A stretch of 64,000 bases of DNA from Marinomonas maritima (GTDB taxonomy: Bacteria > Pseudomonadota > Gammaproteobacteria > Pseudomonadales > Marinomonadaceae): assembly GCF_024435075.2 (NCBI RefSeq), contig NZ_JAMZEG020000001.1, forward strand, positions 1,054,001 to 1,118,000. Reading direction: 5' to 3'. The notes below the pieces were generated by a model. The model saw only the letters and a list, made by a program, of their open reading frames with translations, did not search any database and was not told where the DNA came from. Below, piece after piece: positions 55,904 through 64,000 of this stretch (within the stretch, counting starts at the first letter, position 1; each line of letters starts with the position of its first letter). A program made the position numbers and the translations under genes.

Positions 55904-57214
55904 ATGACAGGTTGGCTTTCACAATCAGTTTGGGTGTTATCGGGCTTTTGTGTCGGCGCGATTCTTATCTCTGGTATTGCTGGCGCTATTGTACAGGCTA
56001 TGCGCCGTCAGTGGCAGCATACACAAGAAAAAATACAGCAACAAAATGAGGAATTACAGCATCTTTTAGGGCAGGCGAAAGATCAGATTCATTATTTGGA
56101 AAAAGAGTCGCTGACCTTGGAGCAACAATTTGCCGCATCGCAGAGTGTTTGGCAGGAAAAGGAAGTCTTTTATAGAGAGCAGAAAAAGCACAACGAAACC
56201 GAATTTAAACAATTAGCGCACGACATTATGAGTCAACAAGGTCAGCAGTTGGCAAAAGAAAATGAGCGTCAGCTTGGTTCCTTATTGACGCCGCTTGGCT
56301 CTCAGATTCAAAAATTTCAGGAAAGTGTGGAAAAGAGCTATCAAGAAGAAGCACGAGAGCGTTTTTCGTTGGTGAAAGAGATCAAAGGTTTGCAGCTGTT
56401 GAATCAAAAAATCAGTGACGATGCGGTTAGCTTAACTCATGCGCTGAAGGGCCAAAACAAGTTGCAAGGTGGTTGGGGGGAGGTGATTTTAGAGAGAATT
56501 TTAGAGCGCTCTGGATTGGAAAAAGGCCGTGAATATGAAACTCAAGCGTCTTATCAAACATCAGAAGGGCGACGGTTACAGCCGGATGTGGTGATACATC
56601 TTCCGGAAGGTAAACAAGTGATTGTTGATTCAAAAATGGTACTGATTAGCTACTTGGCTTATATGGAAGCTGAAACGGACGACGATAGAAACCGGGCGCT
56701 TAAACAGCACTTGGATGCAGTGCGTCGACATATGAAAGAGTTAAGCGCCAAGTCTTATCATGATTTGCCCGGCATTACTTCGCTGGATTTTGTGTTGTTA
56801 TTTATTCCTATCGAGGCGGCTTTTGGTTTGGCTCTGCAAGGGGATAACGGTTTATTCAGTGAAGCCTTTGAACACAATATTATCATTGTGGGGCCTTCGA
56901 ATTTATTGGCGACGTTACGTACCATTCAGAATATTTGGCGTAACGAAAAACAGAGCCAAAATGCCATTGAAATAGCGCGTCAAGCTGGTGCAATGTACGA
57001 CAAATTTTCAGGCTTTGTTCAGGATATGGATGACATAGGTAGCAAACTTGAAGCGGTAAGTCGTAGTCATGATTCTGCTCTGAAAAAGCTCACAGTAGGG
57101 CGGGGGAATTTAGTTGCAAGAGCGGAAAAACTTAAGTTAATGGGCGCTAAAACCAGTAAGGCGTTACCAGTGGAGTATCTGAATGATACCTCCACAGATG
57201 AGTCTGACAGTTAA
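55904..57214 (+). CDS. rmuC: DNA recombination protein RmuC
   Basis: 436 aa. An N-terminal membrane anchor (SVWVLSGFCVGAILI) is followed by a long coiled coil (residues 35-110) and the RmuC nuclease-like domain with GGWGEVILERILE, RRLQPDVVIHLPEGKQVIVDSK and FIPIEAAF. It limits recombination at inverted repeats. Divergent from yigZ. Confidence 0.93.
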   Translation: MTGWLSQSVWVLSGFCVGAILISGIAGAIVQAMRRQWQHTQEKIQQQNEELQHLLGQAKDQIHYLEKESLTLEQQFAASQSVWQEKEVFYREQKKHNETEFKQLAHDIMSQQGQQLAKENERQLGSLLTPLGSQIQKFQESVEKSYQEEARERFSLVKEIKGLQLLNQKISDDAVSLTHALKGQNKLQGGWGEVILERILERSGLEKGREYETQASYQTSEGRRLQPDVVIHLPEGKQVIVDSKMVLISYLAYMEAETDDDRNRALKQHLDAVRRHMKELSAKSYHDLPGITSLDFVLLFIPIEAAFGLALQGDNGLFSEAFEHNIIIVGPSNLLATLRTIQNIWRNEKQSQNAIEIARQAGAMYDKFSGFVQDMDDIGSKLEAVSRSHDSALKKLTVGRGNLVARAEKLKLMGAKTSKALPVEYLNDTSTDESDS

Positions 57215-57238
57215 GATGATATCGCGAGAGATATTGTG

Positions 57239-58405
57239 TTAAGAAGGAAAAACCCACAGTACCGTGGCTTTATGGATGTAATGTGTTGTTTGTAAGTCTT
57301 GAAGAATACCTGCTGTTATTTTTGTTAAATCTGCACTGTCGGGTGCTTTGTCTATATAGGCAATAATTTCCAATTCGAGATGGTTATCCAAATAGTGTAA
57401 ACGAGTATTTTTCACATCGACATAGGCGGAGTGTTGGCGCAATAAAAAACCTAAGTCAGCCACTATCTGGTGACGGGCAGGTAATTTTAAATGCGGTGGT
57501 TTTCCTGTTGGATGAGCAAAACTGTCGGTTTGGATTTTTTCATCGGTGTCAATATGGACCATAACGTCTTGTACTTGTGAATGGGCCTGTTTGATGGTGT
57601 AGGCGACTAAATCACCAAGATAATGCCCCTCGCTGACGCTGGCATGACTAGGCACATGAATGTGCATGTCTAAGTAGATTTTACCCGCCATGGATCTTGC
57701 TCTCACATCGTGAGGCGCCATAACATGTTTAAGGCTGTTTGCCGTTTCTTTGATTTGAGCTATGAGTTTTGGATCTGGTGCGGTATCGACAAGTTCGGCC
57801 AAATTTTCCCACACCATGATGATGGCCATTTTACCAATCAGCAATGCAACCACTATTGAAGCGACCATGTCCGCCCAAGAATAACCAAAGTAAACACCGA
57901 TTAGGCCGATAAGCACCGCGATCGATGACAGCGCGTCGCTGCGACTGTGCCACGCGTTAGCAATGAGCATTTTACTGCCAATTTCATCACCCGCTTTTTT
58001 TGTGTAATGGAAAATGGCTTCTTTAATGACAATGGTGGCAATTAATGCCGCCAATCCATACCAAGTCAGTTGGGCTTGTGATGCTGGTGCCGTGATAGAT
58101 TCATAGCCGATGCCAAGTGCCACGAGGATCAGTACGAGCCCTAAAAACACGGTGGTAAGTGTTTCAAAGCGAAGATGACCATAAGGGTGATTTTCGTCAG
58201 GTCCCTGACGTGAATTAGCCGAGGCGAAATACACGAATACGTCGGTCACTAAATCAGATAGAGAGTGAATGCCGTCGGCGATGAGTGCTTGTGACTGAGA
58301 AAAATACCCAGCAAAAATTTTGGCTAAACCTAAAATGGCGTCCCACGCAGCGCCGACGAGGGTGACTTTTTTTGCTATGTCTTGCTCTTGCTTAAGTTTT
58401 GGCAT
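57239..58405 (-). CDS. Cation diffusion facilitator family transporter
   Basis: 388 aa. Six membrane helices with the metal-site pairs DGIHSLSDLVTD (helix 2) and HSRSDALSS (helix 5), then a cytosolic domain and a long C-terminal extension with HYLDNHLELEI. The MamB/FieF-like group exports Zn2+ or Fe2+; specificity not determined. A partner exchanger gene is not nearby. Confidence 0.9.
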   Translation of the reverse strand: MPKLKQEQDIAKKVTLVGAAWDAILGLAKIFAGYFSQSQALIADGIHSLSDLVTDVFVYFASANSRQGPDENHPYGHLRFETLTTVFLGLVLILVALGIGYESITAPASQAQLTWYGLAALIATIVIKEAIFHYTKKAGDEIGSKMLIANAWHSRSDALSSIAVLIGLIGVYFGYSWADMVASIVVALLIGKMAIIMVWENLAELVDTAPDPKLIAQIKETANSLKHVMAPHDVRARSMAGKIYLDMHIHVPSHASVSEGHYLGDLVAYTIKQAHSQVQDVMVHIDTDEKIQTDSFAHPTGKPPHLKLPARHQIVADLGFLLRQHSAYVDVKNTRLHYLDNHLELEIIAYIDKAPDSADLTKITAGILQDLQTTHYIHKATVLWVFPS

Positions 58406-58518
58406 TTATTCACTCGAAAATGATCAAGATTTTGATTGTCATTGCTTTCAACTGAGTGGCGATCTGGTGATATTTGAAGCGCGCTACCAGCTTGACTGAC
58501 TTAGCCAATGTTCTCCCC

Positions 58519-58550
58519 AAGCTTATCCACGTTATCTGTGGAAAAGCTTA
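58519..58550. repeat. DnaA-box-bearing inverted repeat
   Basis: AAGCTTATCCAC and GTGGAAAAGCTT form a hairpin with a GTTATCT loop. The arms read TTATCCACG and, in opposite sense, TTTTCCACA, each one mismatch from a consensus DnaA box. It lies between the rdgC stop and the transporter start. Confidence 0.65.
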
Positions 58551-58563
58551 GGCAAAATATCGC

Positions 58564-59460
58564 TTAGTTGATTTCAAACCATAAACAGTAGGAAGCAAAA
58601 AACTCTCTCATCGTTAATGACATTAGAGAGAAGTTGGCGTCCATATCGGACAAACCACCACCTTGGGAGTCGTTAAAAGCAGCTTCTTTTAGTGCATCGT
58701 CGAATTTGATTTTGCGCAATGTCAGATCATCATGTAAAACAAAGCTGAGCTTGTCTGACCAGCGAAGTGCAAGGTTTTTAACGGCCATGCCTTCTGCTAA
58801 ATGACGTGTAACGTCTTCAGACAAAGGTTCTAGTGATTTAAAACGGATAGTGGCTTTGTCTTCAGAGGCGTCTTGAATTTCACACTCATCACCGGTTTCT
58901 AGACTGGCGGGCACTTCGTTTTTTACAAGCCAATCCGTCATTAAAGAAGAAGGTGAAACTTGTGCCTGAAGCGGTGTCATCGGAAAGCTGCCAAGCGTGG
59001 TCTGTAAGTGCTTGAAAAGTTGTTCAGTCATGCTGGCGTTGGTGCTGTTGAGAACTAGTATTTTTGCTTTTAGATCAATATACGCCCAAATATCAGTGCG
59101 CTTTGAAAATGCTTTTGGACGCAGTGTAAAAACCAACTCTTCTTTCATGTCGGACTGTTCTTTACGTCCGACTTTGCGCCCTTCGATAAGCTCGATTTCA
59201 GCAACTTTGGCTTCCAGTTCTTCACGGACCACGGCGGAAGGCAGTACCTTTTCTTCTTTGCCTGCGCGGAACAGTAGGCAGTGGTCGCTTGCTAAGCTCC
59301 ACTGTTCACTGTTGCGTATGAGAGGTAACCAGCCGAAAGAGAATTCTTCTTGCGAACCACATTCTTTTAGTGGGAATTCAGGAATTTTATTGATCAATTC
59401 GTTCGTATCTAGTGATTCTGTGTCTTTTAGTTGGAATATCTGGGCGTTCTTGAACCACAT
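58564..59460 (-). CDS. rdgC: Recombination-associated protein RdgC
   Basis: 298 aa ring-shaped DNA-binding protein that modulates RecA loading. MWFKNAQIFQL start and WLPL and LRWSDKLSFVL motifs are typical. It starts 2 bases after the tdk stop, an unusual pairing that implies co-transcription with thymidine kinase. Confidence 0.92.
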   Translation of the reverse strand: MWFKNAQIFQLKDTESLDTNELINKIPEFPLKECGSQEEFSFGWLPLIRNSEQWSLASDHCLLFRAGKEEKVLPSAVVREELEAKVAEIELIEGRKVGRKEQSDMKEELVFTLRPKAFSKRTDIWAYIDLKAKILVLNSTNASMTEQLFKHLQTTLGSFPMTPLQAQVSPSSLMTDWLVKNEVPASLETGDECEIQDASEDKATIRFKSLEPLSEDVTRHLAEGMAVKNLALRWSDKLSFVLHDDLTLRKIKFDDALKEAAFNDSQGGGLSDMDANFSLMSLTMREFFASYCLWFEIN

Positions 59461-59462
59461 AA

Positions 59463-60044
59463 TTAGTCTCTCACGGCTTCTTTAAAGTGTTTTCGACAAA
59501 CGGACAAGTAGCGGTCATTACCGCCTATTTCTACTTGCGCGCCTTCTTTAACGGGAATTCCTTCGGCATTTAATCGAATGACCATAGTGGCTTTACTGCC
59601 ACAGTGACACACGGTTTTTAGTTCTATTAATTTATCAGACCAAGCCAGTAGTGCTTTGCTACCGTCGAATAGCTCGCCTTGGAAATCCGTACGGATACCG
59701 AACGCCAGCACAGGTATGTGCAGTTTATCAACGACTTCAGATAATGCATAAACTTGTTCTTTGGTTAGAAACTGTGCTTCATCAATCAAAATACAGCTTA
59801 ATGCTTGCTGTTGATGTGTTTCTTCCTTGATTAAAGCGATCATGTCGGTGCTATTATCAAACAAACTGGCGTCTGCTGATATGCCGATGCGAGAGGCGAT
59901 TTGCCCTGTTTCAAATCGGTTGTCTATCGACGCTGTAAGGAGAAGAACTCTCATGCCTCGCTCTTGATAGTTATGAGCGGACTGTAGAAGAACGGTCGAT
60001 TTACCCGCGTTCATTGCTGAGTAGTAAAAGTACAGTTTGGCCAT
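59463..60044 (-). CDS. tdk: Thymidine kinase
   Basis: Salvages thymidine to dTMP. 193 aa. P-loop [23 protein letters not shown] Walker B and the C-terminal zinc cysteines CHCGSKA and CRKHF. First gene of the tdk-rdgC unit. Confidence 0.95.
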   Translation of the reverse strand: MAKLYFYYSAMNAGKSTVLLQSAHNYQERGMRVLLLTASIDNRFETGQIASRIGISADASLFDNSTDMIALIKEETHQQQALSCILIDEAQFLTKEQVYALSEVVDKLHIPVLAFGIRTDFQGELFDGSKALLAWSDKLIELKTVCHCGSKATMVIRLNAEGIPVKEGAQVEIGGNDRYLSVCRKHFKEAVRD

Positions 60045-60176
60045 ATCGGGTCTGTTTATTCAGTTGTTAGCTAATGTCGTCGATTAGTATATCAAATCAC
60101 TATTGTGATCGGGTTTTTTTGATGGAAGTAATTGTTTGGTTTTGGTCTCACCCTTAGGAAAGGCTTAAGCCTTAAG

Positions 60177-60455
60177 TTATTTATTTTTCATTTTTCCAAC
60201 GCTTTTGTTAATTTGCAGTGTTAGCCATTCTGCGCGTTTTAAACCATTTAGTTCGCAGAGTTTGTCTAGTTTCTCGATAGTGTCTTGCTCAATCAATAAT
60301 TCTAAGCGTTTTAACCCTTGTGATTTTTCTTTTTCTCGCTGTGCTCGTTTATTGATTTTAAGCTGATCTTTTCTGGTGAGAGGCTGAGTTCGAGGTCTGC
60401 CAGGTGCTTTACCAAATAGGTCGATTGTATTCCGGTCGGATGACGCTTTTGCCAT
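60177..60455 (-). CDS. ybfE: YbfE-like LexA-regulated ribbon-helix-helix protein
   Basis: 92 aa. The sequence matches the E. coli YbfE layout: MAKASSDRNTIDLFGKAPGRPRT, QLKINKRAQREKEK and GLKRLELLIEQDTIEKL, then a ribbon-helix-helix tail. In E. coli it is LexA-repressed; no CTGT-N8-ACAG box was found in the 110 bases upstream here, so SOS control is not shown. Single gene. Confidence 0.82.
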   Translation of the reverse strand: MAKASSDRNTIDLFGKAPGRPRTQPLTRKDQLKINKRAQREKEKSQGLKRLELLIEQDTIEKLDKLCELNGLKRAEWLTLQINKSVGKMKNK

Positions 60456-60503
60456 GGTCTAGGTTCATTCGTATGAGTGATAGGAGGTGTTTTTCAGTTG
60501 CAT

Positions 60504-60546
60504 AAAAAAACGAGAGCGAAAAGTGACTATGAAAGGCTTTTCGCTC
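60504..60546 (-). terminator. Rho-independent terminator of prc
   Basis: Stem GAGCGAAAAG/CTTTTCGCTC followed on the minus strand by a run of seven T, downstream of the prc stop at 60562. Confidence 0.88.
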
Positions 60547-60561
60547 TTTGTTTTTCATCAT

Positions 60562-62610
60562 TTATTTCTGAGCTGTTTTTTTCTCAGCTTGCTTTTGGGC
60601 CATCTGATTGGTTGCAATGAAGTCTAAAAGTACTTCAGATGCTTCTTTTGCATAGGTATCTTCTTCAATAGGCTCTATGTCATCAACCGACGCTAGTGGT
60701 TCTAGTCCAAGTGCTTTTCGGCGCGTATTTTCGCGTTCGAGTTCTTTTTGTTTATTATCTTCTTTTTGCTGTATGCGAGTGCTCTCTTTTAGTGAGATAG
60801 ACTTATAGCTCTCTACTTGTTCTTTGAACTCTTCTATTTGAGCATTGATGGCAACAAAATTAGGGTCTGTCGCCATTCTTGCTTCGTGGCGAGGTTCTAA
60901 AATAGGGAGGTAAGCGGACATTTTCCAATAAACGGGGTAGCGAGTTTCATGGATTTTATCCCAAGGTAAGGGGTTGTCTAATGCACTTTCGCCAATGGTT
61001 TCTTTGTCGATCAAAGAAGGAAAGGCTATGTCTGGCATGACGCCTTTGTGCTGAGTGCTTTCGCCAGAGACGCGATAAAATTTAGCCTGAGTGACTTTAA
61101 GTTGCCCTTGGTCTACTTCTTGTAATACTTGAACCGTGCCTTTTCCGAAGGTCTGATCGCCAAGAATTAAAGCGCGTCCATAATCTTGCAGCGCACCAGC
61201 GACGATTTCAGACGCGGATGCACTCATTCTGTTTACCAAAACAGCCATTGGTCCACTGTAGGTGATGGCGGTGTCGGAGTCTCCCAATGGTGTAACTCGT
61301 CCGCTTTGGTCGCGAATTTGTACTGTTGGGCCGGATGGAATAAACAAACCAGTTAATGAATTTGCTTCTTGTAATGAGCCGCCGCCGTTATTTCTTAAGT
61401 CAAGAATGAGCGCTGAGATTTTTTCTTCACGAAGTTCCTCAATCAATTTTTTTGTGTCTCGTGTGGAACTTTTATAATCTTTGTCACCTGCTTGAATCGC
61501 TGCGAAATCAGAGTAAAAAGTCGGTAATGAGATTACGCCTACTTTGTAAGTTTCACCGTCTCGCTCTATTTCAACGATCTCTTTTTTTGCCGATTGATCT
61601 TCGAGTTTTACTTTTTTACGGACGATGCTAATGCGCTTGCTGGTCTGTGTGTCGCCTTTGCTTGGTGTTATTTCCAATATAACGGTGGTATCACGCTCAC
61701 CGCGGATCATGTCGACGACATCATCAAGGCGCATGCCAACAACGTCGATCATGGTTTTGTCTTCTTGGCCAACGGCGATAATCCTGTCGTTAGGAGACAG
61801 GTCGCTTTGAGTGGCCGCTGGACCACCTGGCACTAATCGAACGACTTTTGTGTAGTCATCGTCCATTTGTAAAACAGCACCAATCCCTTCTAATGATAAG
61901 CTCATGTTGATATTGAAGGTTTCTGATGCTCGTGGTGCAAAGTAACTAGTGTGAGGGTCTAATGCCGCGGTGATGGCGTTGGCGAAGGTTTGATAAACGT
62001 CGACAGCGTTCGTTTGATCCACTCGTTTTAATTGATTTTTATAGCGGCGCTCAATCGTCGAAATGATTTTTTCTTCACTTTCGCCATTAAGCTTAAGCAC
62101 TAATGCACGATTTTTAAGGCGTTTGCGCCAGTAATCATCAAGTTCAACTTCGGTATTAGCCCATTGCTGCGCTTCTGGATCGGTATTGAGTGTTTCGTCA
62201 ATGTTATAATCGAAGCCTTTGATCATTTCTGGAAGATGATCCTGAAGACTTGTTAGGCGCTTTTCAAGGCGTTTTAAATACAGGTTATAAATAGTGTAAG
62301 CCACTTGCGTGTCGCCCTTTCTGAGGGCGTCATCAAAGCTATTTCGGTATTGAGTTAAGTTATCTATGTCACTTTTGAGAAAGAAGCTTTTACTTGGGTC
62401 CAGCGCGTCAATATAGTAATCAAAGGCTTTTGCTGAAATGGCATCATCAATCTGAGGTCTGTTATAATGAATGCCTTCTAGCATTTCAACGAGCTCTTTT
62501 GATACTTTGTCGTATTCATGAGGAGGCTGCAATTCCTGATAAGCTGACGCAGGAGTTGAGGCAAGGGTATAGCCAGTTAAAAGGCAAAGTAAAAGGCGTT
62601 TATAGTTCAT
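60562..62610 (-). CDS. prc: Tail-specific (carboxy-terminal) protease Prc
   Basis: Periplasmic serine protease with a Ser-Lys dyad that trims C-termini (for example FtsI) and degrades tagged proteins. From ATG 62610 it is 682 aa, the same length as E. coli Prc; the longer frame adds 19 residues before the signal peptide. Signal peptide (LLLCLLTGYTLASTPASA), PDZ domain with LEGIGAVLQMDDDY, then SASASEIVAGALQDYG (Ser) and FGKGTVQ (Lys). Divergent from the M18 peptidase. Confidence 0.94.
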   Translation of the reverse strand: MNYKRLLLCLLTGYTLASTPASAYQELQPPHEYDKVSKELVEMLEGIHYNRPQIDDAISAKAFDYYIDALDPSKSFFLKSDIDNLTQYRNSFDDALRKGDTQVAYTIYNLYLKRLEKRLTSLQDHLPEMIKGFDYNIDETLNTDPEAQQWANTEVELDDYWRKRLKNRALVLKLNGESEEKIISTIERRYKNQLKRVDQTNAVDVYQTFANAITAALDPHTSYFAPRASETFNINMSLSLEGIGAVLQMDDDYTKVVRLVPGGPAATQSDLSPNDRIIAVGQEDKTMIDVVGMRLDDVVDMIRGERDTTVILEITPSKGDTQTSKRISIVRKKVKLEDQSAKKEIVEIERDGETYKVGVISLPTFYSDFAAIQAGDKDYKSSTRDTKKLIEELREEKISALILDLRNNGGGSLQEANSLTGLFIPSGPTVQIRDQSGRVTPLGDSDTAITYSGPMAVLVNRMSASASEIVAGALQDYGRALILGDQTFGKGTVQVLQEVDQGQLKVTQAKFYRVSGESTQHKGVMPDIAFPSLIDKETIGESALDNPLPWDKIHETRYPVYWKMSAYLPILEPRHEARMATDPNFVAINAQIEEFKEQVESYKSISLKESTRIQQKEDNKQKELERENTRRKALGLEPLASVDDIEPIEEDTYAKEASEVLLDFIATNQMAQKQAEKKTAQK

Positions 62611-62733
62611 CCGGTAAGGGTTCTCTCTGTCTATTTTATACGTCGTTAGCAAAATCATATTAGACACTGGGCTGTAAGGCTAGCCAAAGTGTTAAAAAGT
62701 CACTTTTTTAAAGCATTGTGCTTATGGAAAATT

Positions 62734-64000
62734 ATGAAACATACAAATTTTAACGACTCTTTGTTGTCATTTCTTCAATCTTCTCCGACGCCATTTCATG
62801 CGACGGATAGTATGCGTAATGCTTTGATCGCAGAAGGTTTTGTTGAATTAATTGAAGAAAATAATTGGGTGATAGAAGAGGGTGGAAAGTATTTTGTTAC
62901 GCGTAATGAGTCAGCATTAATTGCTTTTACCACGGCAGAGCTAAATTTCAGTCAAACAGGTTGGCGAATGATCGGTGCCCATACTGACAGTCCTTGTCTG
63001 AAGCTTAAGCCAAATGCTCAGGTGGGTCGCTTTGGTTATCATCAATTAGGCGTGGAAGTGTATGGAGGCGTGTTGCTTCATACTTGGCTAGACAGGGATT
63101 TATCGATTGCGGGTCGCATTACTTTAAAAACGAAAGCGGGCGACATTGTGAGTCGTTTAGTGGATTTTAAAGACCCAATTGCTGTGGTTCCAAATTTGGC
63201 AATCCATTTGAATCGACAAGCAAATGAAGGTTTTTCAGTGAACCCTCAGGAAGAAATTTTACCTATACTGTGTGGTGCTGAAAATGAGTTTGATCTTCAT
63301 GAGTTATTAAAGGCTCAACTCGTAAAACAGTACGCGGATTTGTCAATCGAGAGGATATTAGATTTCGAGTTGAGTTTGTACGATACGCAGCCAGCGGCTT
63401 TGGTTGGTTTGCATAAAGAGTATATTTGTTCAGCTCGTTTGGATAATTTACTTAGTTGTTTTGTGGGTTTACGCGCGCTGTTGGATTCCGAAGGGCAACG
63501 TCCAAGCCTGCTAGTTTGTACCGATCATGAAGAAATTGGCAGTTTATCGGCTTGTGGTGCAAATGGTCCATTCTTAGAAGATGTTTTACATCGTTTAACG
63601 CCGAATCCAGAGCAATATGTTCAGGCGGTTCAGCGCTCTATGTTAGTTTCTGCTGATAATGCGCATGCGTTGCACCCCAATTATGCTAATAAGCATGATA
63701 AAAACCATGCCCCTGCGATTAATAAAGGCGCGGTTATTAAGGTGAATGCGAATCAGCGTTATGCAACCAATAGCGAAACGGCAAGCGTTTACCGTGATAT
63801 TGCAGCGCAAGAGAATTATGACGTGCAGTGCTTTGTTGTGCGCAGTGATATGGCGTGCGGTAGTACGATTGGGCCGATTACATCTGGAGAAATTGGTGTG
63901 CCGACGATTGATATCGGTTTGCCAACGTTTGGAATGCATTCAATTCGTGAGCTAGCAGGGAGCCGTGATGCCTATGGTTTGTATAAAGTATTAACTCGAT
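62734..64000 (+). CDS. apeB: M18 family aminopeptidase (3' partial)
   Basis: Zinc aminopeptidase removing N-terminal residues, cytosolic and dodecameric in the family. ATG 62734 begins MKHTNFNDSLLSFLQ and the frame stays open to the window edge, giving about 422 of an expected 430 residues. Visible metal ligands: His in GAHTDSPCLKL, Asp in LDNLLSC, Glu pair in CTDHEEIGS and His in GMHSIRE. GGA lies 7 bases upstream. Convergent neighbour unknown; divergent from prc with about 120 bases between, which presumably hold two promoters. Confidence 0.92.
   Translation, partial: MKHTNFNDSLLSFLQSSPTPFHATDSMRNALIAEGFVELIEENNWVIEEGGKYFVTRNESALIAFTTAELNFSQTGWRMIGAHTDSPCLKLKPNAQVGRFGYHQLGVEVYGGVLLHTWLDRDLSIAGRITLKTKAGDIVSRLVDFKDPIAVVPNLAIHLNRQANEGFSVNPQEEILPILCGAENEFDLHELLKAQLVKQYADLSIERILDFELSLYDTQPAALVGLHKEYICSARLDNLLSCFVGLRALLDSEGQRPSLLVCTDHEEIGSLSACGANGPFLEDVLHRLTPNPEQYVQAVQRSMLVSADNAHALHPNYANKHDKNHAPAINKGAVIKVNANQRYATNSETASVYRDIAAQENYDVQCFVVRSDMACGSTIGPITSGEIGVPTIDIGLPTFGMHSIRELAGSRDAYGLYKVLTR

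Noticed and set aside
60456..60560. LexA box upstream of ybfE
   Set aside because: No CTGT-N8-ACAG or close variant is present in the region examined.

Overview
The window reads as a chromosomal stretch of a marine gammaproteobacterium, most like Marinomonas or a close Oceanospirillales relative. This rests on gene order and protein character, not on a database search. The orders miaB-ybeZ-ybeY-corC-lnt, leuS-lptE-holA, rapA-rluA and pqiABC are gammaproteobacterial, and the base composition is moderate and slightly AT-rich. Most genes are housekeeping. No tRNA, rRNA, CRISPR array, transposase or integrase gene was seen.

Layout. 1-3.5 kb is accessory: a GNAT gene cut by the window edge, then an AT-rich zone with an integron-type gene cassette (core site at 1349, unknown 158-aa protein, attC-like site at 1842-1937). 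A second core-like site precedes a GFA-family gene. Four copies of a roughly 240-bp structured repeat lie in mirrored orientation, with a 114-bp tandem repeat beside one of them. 3.5-9.2 kb: dgt, a LysR-type HTH-only protein, cysH, pabB-nudix and an alpha/beta hydrolase. 9.3-11.8 kb: four overlapping pseudopilin-like genes and a PP0621-type protein. 11.8-20.4 kb: nadE, an unknown lipoprotein, a transglutaminase-like protein, a Cache-type diguanylate cyclase, a PfpI/DJ-1 protein, a ribbon-helix-helix protein, rluF and a 38-aa lysine-rich protein. 20.7-31.7 kb: a membrane protein, a collapsed CurA-type oxidoreductase pseudogene, pqiABC, a Na+/H+ antiporter, an oxaloacetate decarboxylase-like enzyme, an orphan ParA, a YeaQ-type protein, dapA and a LysE-type exporter.

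31.9-46.2 kb: a flavin reductase-like gene followed by an 872-aa protein joining two cyclic-nucleotide-binding domains, an acyltransferase-like domain and an SGNH hydrolase; a 2OG-Fe(II) oxygenase; then leuS-lptE-holA, ybeL and miaB-ybeZ-ybeY-corC-lnt. 46.3-51.5 kb: a putative outer-membrane protein, a protein with two OmpA C-terminal domains, an EVE protein, an HPt protein with a degenerate HD-GYP domain, a histone-deacetylase-like amidohydrolase and a GFA-like protein. 51.7-64 kb: rapA-rluA, yigZ, rmuC, a cation diffusion facilitator, tdk-rdgC, ybfE, prc, and an M18 aminopeptidase running off the right edge.

Genes that work together include leuS-lptE-holA (translation, LPS export, replication), the miaB-lnt run (tRNA modification, ribosome maturation, lipoprotein acylation), pqiABC (envelope lipid transport), pabB-nudix, tdk-rdgC and rapA-rluA. 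Many natural starts lie inside the longest open frame. They were reassigned from Shine-Dalgarno placement or from overlap with neighbours, and the evidence fields say where.
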